Source: Mycobacterium sp.
GTDB taxonomy: Bacteria; Actinomycetota; Actinomycetes; Mycobacteriales; Mycobacteriaceae
NCBI GenBank assembly: GCA_025966225.1
Contig: JAOPVI010000381.1
Span: forward strand, 1-54,486
DNA length: 54,486 nucleotides
Direction of reading: 5' to 3'
Shown here: one piece after another, positions 49,233 through 54,486 of the stretch
Layout: every line of letters starts with the position of its first letter
Numbering within the stretch: position 1 is the first letter of the stretch
The notes under the pieces: model-generated
What the model was told of the DNA's origin: nothing
Seen by the model: only the letters and a program-made list of their open reading frames with translations
Databases searched by the model: none
Program-made: the position numbers and the translations under genes

Positions 49233-49832
49233 TCAGTCTCCAGTCAATCGTTCGGCCTGTTCGTGGGCGGCCGGTGCGACGATGGGGGGTTCCGTGGCCA
49301 GGTTGTCGGAACCGGCGGCATACGCGCCGACGCCCGAGGACTCCGATACGTGCAACGACTGACCCGCGCCCTGCTGCCCCAGTGCATCACCAACGCAAGT
49401 CGATTCTGCGGCCCCGACGGCGCCGGACGGGCTTGGGGCATCGGCATCGATCGGCGTGCCCGACGACCCCGATGCGACCGGGGTTCCGGAGGCGCCGTGC
49501 GCCGCACCGCCGTCCATGGCCTCGGCGGCGGCCCGAACCGACTCTGCGCCGCTCTCATCGCCGCGCGCGTAGGCCTGAACCGCCTTGCCCAAGCGATCCG
49601 AGAGCTCACCGCTCGTGTTCGCCGCCGCTTGCAGGGCCCCGTGACGGGCGTCGAGCACCTCGGCGAACGCGCCGGTCACCCTGGTGCCGATGGATCCGTG
49701 GGCCGCGTCGGCACCCGTGGCGTTGGCCAGCGCGGATCCCGTTGCCTCGTTCATTGCCGTCGCGGCGTCGGCGTGGAGCCGCGAAAGCTCGAGCACGCCG
49801 TCGAGGTCGACGTGGAACGGATCGAAGGTCAC
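49233..49832 (-). CDS. EspC-like type VII secretion target
   Basis: 199 aa from GTG 49832. MTFDPFHVDLDGVLELSRLH, SIGTRVTGAFAEVLDARHGALQAAANTSGELSDRLGKAVQAYARGDES is a two-helix EspC-like domain, and YARGD (Tyr88-Asp92) fits YxxxD. The remaining 100 residues are Gly/Ser/Ala-rich and disordered, with one Cys. It lies 121 bp upstream of the large EspA/EspE-like gene and is in the same direction, so the two could form the exported pair. Confidence 0.65.
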   Translation of the reverse strand: MTFDPFHVDLDGVLELSRLHADAATAMNEATGSALANATGADAAHGSIGTRVTGAFAEVLDARHGALQAAANTSGELSDRLGKAVQAYARGDESGAESVRAAAEAMDGGAAHGASGTPVASGSSGTPIDADAPSPSGAVGAAESTCVGDALGQQGAGQSLHVSESSGVGAYAAGSDNLATEPPIVAPAAHEQAERLTGD

Positions 49833-49915
49833 AAGTCGGATTCTACGGCTGCCAAACCCGGCTCTCAGTGGGAACTTTCGGTCCAGCCGGAGCGGACGTC
49901 GCTACGCTGTGCGAC

Positions 49916-50146
49916 ATGTGGGAGACCGTCGGCAAGGTTGCGTTGATGGCCTCCTTGGCGCTCGCGGTGCTCGTGCTCGTCGTCGTGTTCATCCGCAAGG
50001 CCCGTGCCAACGGAATTTCCGCTTCCGAGCGCGCGAGCATGTTTGGGCCATTCGCCGGCGCGGTGCCGGCGACGTCACTGCCGGACTGGGCGACCGAGAT
50101 GACGACTCCGACTTGGGTCACGATTTTCCGAACCGCTGACTGGTGA
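49916..50146 (+). CDS. Small single-pass membrane protein inside the ESX-like cluster
   Basis: 76 aa: MWETVGKVALMASLALAVLV then LVVVFIRKAR, one N-terminal transmembrane helix with a basic cytosolic stop. The remainder (GISASERASMFGPFAGAVPA, DWATEMTTPTWVTIF) is soluble. It is on the opposite strand to its neighbours and overlaps the 3' end of the EspA/EspE-like gene at 50118 by 29 bp. No family recognised. Confidence 0.55.
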   Translation: MWETVGKVALMASLALAVLVLVVVFIRKARANGISASERASMFGPFAGAVPATSLPDWATEMTTPTWVTIFRTADW

Positions 50147-50615
50147 GGGCCGCGTACTCGGCGCTGAACCCTTGAACCTTGGCTCCGATGGCGTTGAGCT
50201 CCGCGTTGGAACGGGTGATCACCTCGATGATCTGACCCGTCGCCTGATGCACCACTGGGGTGAGCTCCTGGTCGTGGTCTGCCTCCGGCGGAAGGCTGCC
50301 TGCAAGATCCATCACCCACTCGCGCAGCGAGTCGAGTTCCTGCCGACCCGTGGCCACCACCCGCGCCGCCTCCTCCATGTGCGGGGCGATGCGCTTGTCC
50401 AGCTCCGCCAGGGCTCCGAGTAGCTTGCGGTGTTCGTCGTGGACCGTCCCGTACGCGCTGGCGGCCTGACCACTCCAATGCCGTCCGGGGGCGGCCGCCG
50501 CCAATTCCGAGTGCAGCCGGCTCAGCGCCTCGCCATCGAAGTGCTCGGGGATGCCCTCGCCGAAGGTTGCGCGCGCGTTGGTCAGGGTCGTCAGGAACCC
50601 CTCCAGCACGCTCAC
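50118..50615 (-). CDS. Stand-alone EspA/EspE-like domain protein
   Basis: 165 aa, a close relative of the N-terminal domain of the 781-aa protein: VLEGFLTTLTNARATFGEGI, AAAPGRHWSGQAASAYGTVH with WxG at Trp47-Gly49, RQELDSLREWVMDLAGSLPP and a final ALTSQRFGKS. There is no C-terminal extension. It is the first gene of the ESX-like block on its strand (GTG start) and is followed after about 280 bp by the EspC-like gene, an order like espA-espC. Confidence 0.7.
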   Translation of the reverse strand: MSVLEGFLTTLTNARATFGEGIPEHFDGEALSRLHSELAAAAPGRHWSGQAASAYGTVHDEHRKLLGALAELDKRIAPHMEEAARVVATGRQELDSLREWVMDLAGSLPPEADHDQELTPVVHQATGQIIEVITRSNAELNAIGAKVQGFSAEYAALTSQRFGKS

Positions 50616-50624
50616 GCAGCAATT

Positions 50625-51869
50625 CTAGTTTCGTGCACTGTCCGCCTGCGCCGCCGCGTCCGAAGCGACGCCCTTCATGCCGATGTCGGCGAACGCCGCC
50701 GAAGCGTCGTCCAACGCCGAGGCGTCACCGGTGGTCAGCGCCCGCGCGTAAGCATGGGTCAACCGGCCCACGACGCAGTCGACATCGAGCCGCGCAATGG
50801 CGTCCGCCGCCCGGGTGTCGCCGAGTCGCACGGCGTCGAGCAAGGCCCGAAGCGCGACGGCGGACTGGCCGCCGCGTTGGGCCGCACGGGCGGCCTCCCG
50901 TGCCGCATTGACCGCGCCGGGACCGTCGCGGCGTGCCGCCGCGGTCCACGCCTTCGCGAGTGACAGTTCGGGCGCGAACAACATCGACTTGAGCCCATGT
51001 CTGGACTCCGCCCTACTGAGCATCCGGCCCGCGTCGGCGGTTCGGCCCAGCTGACCGAGCGCCTGTGCCAACAACATCCACGCCAACGGCCCCCACGAAT
51101 AGCCGGTGAGCGCCAGCGTGGTCGCGGCCGGCTCCAACAGCTCGACGGACTCTGCGACGTCGCCGCGCGCTATCAGCACGTCGGCGACGAGCAGTTGGCC
51201 GATGGCGTGGCTGGGCTGTGGCGGTTCGGTGGCATCGACGAGTTCCTGCGCCAGCGCCTGCGCGCGATCGAGCTCACCGGACATCAGCAGCGCCGTGGTC
51301 TGCCCATAGCCGCTGGTGAAGCGCAGTAGGCCGGGGTGTCCAGCTGCGAGGGCCCGCTCCGCCAACTCGTCGACCTCGGCAAACCTGCCCATTCGAGAAC
51401 TGCTCAAGGCCGCGGCGGCCGCCGCCCAGCCGATCGCCTGGTCGTCCGCGTCGGGCGAGGAAAGCACCTTCCGCGCGAGTTCCATGGCGCGGTCCGGACT
51501 GCCGGCGTTCATCGCGAACGTGCCAAGCAGCGCGTCGACCGTGGCGGCAGCCGGCGCCGACGTCACCCGACCACGCGTGGCGCGCAGGAACGCCGTCGCG
51601 CGCTCGGGCTGATCGAGCATCCAGAACTGGTTGGCCGCACGGGGCAGCGCCCACGTCATCAGCTCGGCCTCGGTCAGCGTCCCCGGGTCGACCTCGTCGA
51701 GCACAGAGTCGGCGTCGCGACCCCGGCCCTGCCAGGCGAGCGCCTGCGCCAACGTCAGCCGGGCGGTCAGCGAATCCTGCTCGCGGAGCGCTGCGCGGCC
51801 GAGCTCCTCGGCGGTCTCGAGCTCACCGTTCGCCAAGGCCTCCTCGGCAGCGGCGATTCCTTCTGGCAC
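50625..51869 (-). CDS. TPR-rich protein resembling part of a LuxR/MalT-type regulator
   Basis: 414 aa from GTG 51869. Helical repeats throughout: EEALANGELETAEELGRAAL, MTWALPRAANQFWMLDQPER, SSRMGRFAEVDELAERALAA, GPLAWMLLAQALGQLGRTAD, GQSAVALRALLDAVRLGDTR, ending GMKGVASDAAAQADSARN. This is the tetratricopeptide middle of large LuxR-type ATPase regulators; the N-terminal P-loop ATPase and C-terminal LuxR HTH are both absent. It may be a shortened paralogue with a new role, or a decayed regulator. It lies 9 bp beyond the ESX-like block and is divergent from the LOG gene. Confidence 0.6.
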   Translation of the reverse strand: MPEGIAAAEEALANGELETAEELGRAALREQDSLTARLTLAQALAWQGRGRDADSVLDEVDPGTLTEAELMTWALPRAANQFWMLDQPERATAFLRATRGRVTSAPAAATVDALLGTFAMNAGSPDRAMELARKVLSSPDADDQAIGWAAAAAALSSSRMGRFAEVDELAERALAAGHPGLLRFTSGYGQTTALLMSGELDRAQALAQELVDATEPPQPSHAIGQLLVADVLIARGDVAESVELLEPAATTLALTGYSWGPLAWMLLAQALGQLGRTADAGRMLSRAESRHGLKSMLFAPELSLAKAWTAAARRDGPGAVNAAREAARAAQRGGQSAVALRALLDAVRLGDTRAADAIARLDVDCVVGRLTHAYARALTTGDASALDDASAAFADIGMKGVASDAAAQADSARN

Positions 51870-51925
51870 CGCCGCAGTGTATTGCCGTCCGGCCGGTGGA
51901 AACCGAAGAACGGTACGTTGCACCC

Positions 51926-52489
51926 GTGGCAGAAACCCCGTCCGACCGCCAGTGGGCAGTGTGCGTCTATTGCGCCTCCGGGCCCACACATCCCGAATTG
52001 CTCGCGCTCGCAAGCAACGTCGGGGCAGCCATCGCCGACCGCAACTGGACGCTGGTATCCGGCGGCGGCAACGTATCGGCGATGGGCGCGCTTTCGAACG
52101 CGGCCCGCTCCCGAAACGGACACACCATCGGCGTCATCCCCAAGGCCCTGGTGCACCGCGAACTCGCCGACGTGGATGCCGATGAACTCGTCGTCACCGA
52201 CACCATGCGGGAGCGCAAGCAGGTCATGGAGGACCGCGCCGATGCCTTCGTCGTGCTGCCCGGTGGGATAGGCACGCTCGAGGAGTTCTTCGAGGCGTGG
52301 ACCGCCGGGTATCTGGGTATGCACGACAAGCCGTTGGTGATGCTCGATCCATTTGGACATTACGACGGCCTGTTGGCCTGGCTGCGCGGGCTGGTCGGCA
52401 GCGGCTATGTCGCACCCAGTGCACTGGATCGGCTCGTCGTCGTCGACGACGTCGATGCGGCGCTGACCGCATGTGCCCCGGTCGAGTGA
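51926..52489 (+). CDS. LOG family protein (Rv1205-like cytokinin-activating enzyme)
   Basis: 187 aa from GTG 51926. VCVYCASGPTHPELLALASN, NWTLVSGGGNVSAMGALSNAA, GVIPKALVHRELA, TMRERKQVMEDRADAFVVLPGGIGTLEEFFEAWTAGYLGMHDKPLVMLDPFGHYDGLLAWL: PGGxGTxxE and RKxxM are the LOG signature. These enzymes release adenine-type cytokinins from their ribose-5-phosphate. M. tuberculosis Rv1205 is a known proteasome-linked LOG. It is followed 31 bp later by fadD6. Confidence 0.9.
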   Translation: MAETPSDRQWAVCVYCASGPTHPELLALASNVGAAIADRNWTLVSGGGNVSAMGALSNAARSRNGHTIGVIPKALVHRELADVDADELVVTDTMRERKQVMEDRADAFVVLPGGIGTLEEFFEAWTAGYLGMHDKPLVMLDPFGHYDGLLAWLRGLVGSGYVAPSALDRLVVVDDVDAALTACAPVE

Positions 52490-52520
52490 TGGGCACCACC
52501 CGCGCAGTTAGGGTTGGCTC

Positions 52521-54332
52521 GTGAGCGACGAGAAATCGGGCACCCGTAGCAGCGTCGGCCTGCTGGACATCGCGACGAAATTGCCGGGTCTTTTGATGGA
52601 CATGCCGGTCATCGTGCGCGGCGTCATCACCGGCTTCGGAGCCCGTCCAACGGCAAAGACGTCGATCGGCAAGGTCTTTCAAGAGCGGGCCGCCCGATAC
52701 GGCGACAAGCTGTTCATCCAGTTCGAAGACCAACAGTTGACCTACCGTGAGGCGAACGAGACGGTCAACCGCTACGCGGCCGTGCTCGCCGCGCGCGGCG
52801 TCGGGCACGGTGACGTCGTGGGCGTCATGCTTCGCAACTCGCCGCATTCGGTGCTGCTGATGCTCGCGGTCGTCAAATGCGGGGCCGTCGCTGCAATGCT
52901 CAACTACCACCAGCGCGGCAAGGTGCTGGCGCACAGCATCAATCTGCTGGGTGCGAAGGCAGTCGTCGCGGAGACCGATTTCATCGAGCCGATCAGCGAA
53001 AGCGGGGCCGACACCAACGGATTGATGACGCTCGACGAACTCCTGCAGTTGGCGGCGTCGGCGCCCGCCACCAATCCGGCCACCACCACGGCCGTGCTCG
53101 CCAAGGACAAGGCGTTCTACATCTTCACCTCGGGCACCACCGGAATGCCCAAGGCCAGCGTCATGACCCACTACCGGTGGCTGCGCGCCCTGGCTGGGTT
53201 CGGCGGCCTTGGGATGCGGCTGAACACCGACGACACCCTGTACTGCTGCCTGCCGCTCTACCACAACAACGCGTTGACGGTGGCGCTGTCGTCGGTGCTC
53301 AACTCGGGTTCGACACTGGCACTTGGCAAGTCGTTCTCGGCGTCGCGGTTCTGGGACGACGTGATCCGCTACGACGCGACGGCCTTCGTCTACATCGGCG
53401 AGATCTGCGCCTACCTGCTCAACCAACCGCCCAAGCCGACCGATCGCAAGCACCACGTCCGGGTGATCGCTGGCAACGGGTTGCGTCCGGCGATCTGGGA
53501 CGAGTTCACGAAGCGGTTCGGCATTGCGCGGGTCTGCGAGTTCTACGCCGCGAGTGAGGGCAACACCGCCTTCCTCAACGTGTTCAACGTCGACAAGACG
53601 ACGGGTATCTGCCCGTCGCCCATCGCGTTCGTCGAATACGACGAAGAGACGGGTGGACCGGCGCGCGGCGACGACGGCCGGGTCCGCAAGGTAAAGACCG
53701 GGCAACCGGGACTGCTGCTGTCCAAGGTGAGCAGCTTCCAGCCGTTCGACGGCTACACCGACGAGGAGGCCACGGAGAAGAAGTTGGTTCGCGGCGCCTT
53801 CAAGGACGACGACGTGTGGTTCAACACTGGCGATCTGATGCGCTCGCAGGGATTCCGCCACGCCGCCTTCACCGACCGTCTTGGCGACACGTTCCGCTGG
53901 AAGGGCGAGAACGTCGCCACCACCGAGGTCGAGGCCGCCATCTCGACCGACCCGCAGGTCGAGGAGGCCACCGTCTTCGGCGTCGAGGTGGAAGGCGCGG
54001 GTGGCAAGGCCGGCATGGCCGCCATTCAGCTGAAGGATGGCCAGGAGTTCGACGGCAAGGCGCTGGCCAAAGCCGCCTACGAACACCTGCCCGGATACGC
54101 CGTGCCGCTGTTCGTCAGGATCACGTCGGAACTGGCGCATACCTCGACGTTCAAGAGCCAGAAGGTCGACCTGCGCAAGGAGGGCTACGGCGGGAATACC
54201 GGCGAGGGCGACGAGGACGCAGGGGACATCGAGGACCCGATCTACGTGCTGGCGGGCCGCGACGAGGGCTACGTCGAGTTCTACGCCGACTATCCATCCG
54301 AGGTCGTCGACGGCAATCGCCCCAAGTCCTAG
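52521..54332 (+). CDS. fadD6: Very-long-chain acyl-CoA synthetase FadD6
   Basis: 603 aa from GTG 52521. ATP/AMP motif FYIFTSGTTGMPKASVMTHY, then GNGLRPAIWDEFTKRFGIARVCEFYAASEGN, DVWFNTGDLMRSQGFRHAAFTDRLGDTFRWKGENVATTEVE and TSTFKSQKVDLRKEG. The FATP/very-long-chain branch typically shows YxASEGN and RvGDTFRWKGENV, both present. M. tuberculosis FadD6 acts on fatty acids from C12 upwards. A short helical or hydrophobic N-terminus (LPGLLMDMPVIVRGVITGF) may bind membrane. Confidence 0.93.
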   Translation: MSDEKSGTRSSVGLLDIATKLPGLLMDMPVIVRGVITGFGARPTAKTSIGKVFQERAARYGDKLFIQFEDQQLTYREANETVNRYAAVLAARGVGHGDVVGVMLRNSPHSVLLMLAVVKCGAVAAMLNYHQRGKVLAHSINLLGAKAVVAETDFIEPISESGADTNGLMTLDELLQLAASAPATNPATTTAVLAKDKAFYIFTSGTTGMPKASVMTHYRWLRALAGFGGLGMRLNTDDTLYCCLPLYHNNALTVALSSVLNSGSTLALGKSFSASRFWDDVIRYDATAFVYIGEICAYLLNQPPKPTDRKHHVRVIAGNGLRPAIWDEFTKRFGIARVCEFYAASEGNTAFLNVFNVDKTTGICPSPIAFVEYDEETGGPARGDDGRVRKVKTGQPGLLLSKVSSFQPFDGYTDEEATEKKLVRGAFKDDDVWFNTGDLMRSQGFRHAAFTDRLGDTFRWKGENVATTEVEAAISTDPQVEEATVFGVEVEGAGGKAGMAAIQLKDGQEFDGKALAKAAYEHLPGYAVPLFVRITSELAHTSTFKSQKVDLRKEGYGGNTGEGDEDAGDIEDPIYVLAGRDEGYVEFYADYPSEVVDGNRPKS

Positions 54333-54414
54333 CGACTTCGGCGCGCAAACCGTCGGTGTCCCTCTTTGTCAGGCTGGTTGTGAGTCAGTTTTAGGCCAGT
54401 GTGGGGGTGGGTTT

Positions 54415-54486
54415 GTGTCGATCAGTCCGGGGTTCACGTCCGCGGAGATTCGTGAGTTCGTCGTTGAGTATCACCTGCGGCCTCAT
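54415..54486 (+). mobile_element. Start of a transposase orfA-like gene, cut by the window edge
   Basis: GTG 54415 opens a frame reading SISPGFTSAEIREFVVEYHL then RPH at the edge. The P(G)FT.eEirEFV.EY.L.PHG sequence resembles the N-terminal helix-turn-helix protein (orfA) of mycobacterial IS3-type elements. The 80 bp before it (about 54335-54414) have no gene; TCTTTGTCAGGCTGG near 54364 could belong to the element's left end, but no inverted repeat partner is visible inside the window. Confidence 0.5.

Noticed and set aside
52224..54140. A 638-codon minus-strand frame opposite fadD6 and the LOG gene
   Set aside because: Antisense shadow; the sense genes carry complete family signatures.
54335..54414. 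Inverted repeat end of an insertion sequence
   Set aside because: Only one side is in the window and no partner can be seen, so the boundary cannot be called.

Overview
The window is high-GC DNA (third-codon GC bias, many GTG starts) and reads as a chromosomal segment of a Mycobacterium or Mycolicibacterium. The gene order follows, from memory, the M. tuberculosis stretch Rv1155 to Rv1206: an F420-binding PPOX protein, an HhH-GPD protein, two Ala/Pro-rich secreted proteins, pimE, a pterin dehydratase, mutT2, typA, lpqW, mshB, fbiC, fadH with its PadR regulator, fdxC, dapC, the pruC/rocA/pruB proline genes, fadD36, dapD, dapE, a LOG protein and fadD6. Rv numbers are recalled, not searched. Compared with M. 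tuberculosis, narGHJI, the PE/PPE genes near mshB, and the pks3/papA3/mmpL10 lipid block are absent, and other genes sit between the conserved ones. No tRNA, rRNA or CRISPR array was seen.

Layout: 1-6.7 kb is a degraded accessory stretch (DUF1697, a methyltransferase with an internal deletion, a DUF5302 protein, a frameshifted acyltransferase, an MFS transporter, a reductase remnant, and a frameshifted acetate symporter with its DUF485 partner). 6.7-19 kb is envelope and housekeeping (HhH-GPD, nitroreductase, secreted Ala/Pro-rich proteins, PimE, MutT2, TypA, LpqW, a ClC channel, MshB). 19-28 kb holds FbiC, a DUF2231 membrane protein, a P1 peptidase, YceI, FadH and PadR. 28-36.5 kb holds ferredoxin, DapC, a hydrolase, an AidB-like acyl-CoA dehydrogenase and the proline catabolic module. 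36.5-43 kb has gene fragments, a TB8.4/hemophore-like protein, a Nudix hydrolase, FadD36, a VOC protein, an alpha-galactosidase lipoprotein and the divergent dapD/dapE pair. 43-50.6 kb is an insertion between dapE and the LOG gene: an ABC-F protein with a possible leader peptide, then a cluster of type VII secretion (ESX) substrate-like genes. 50.6-54.3 kb is a TPR protein that looks like a piece of a LuxR/MalT regulator, then LOG and FadD6, and the window ends in what looks like a transposase orfA.

The most unusual observations are these. (1) A 24-bp sequence occurs four times inside three unrelated conserved genes (acyltransferase twice in tandem, fbiC, dapD), always on the coding strand and in the same frame, encoding GGQERSD-like peptides. 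(2) The ESX-like cluster has two EspA/EspE-like proteins with WxG motifs and two EspC-like proteins with YxxxD motifs; the largest has a long uncharacterised C-terminal region and is followed after 4 bases by a lipoprotein gene. (3) Several genes are broken or have altered starts: two single-base frameshifts, one in-frame loss of a SAM-binding region, and a dapC gene whose likely ancestral GTG start appears as GTA where it overlaps the fdxC stop.
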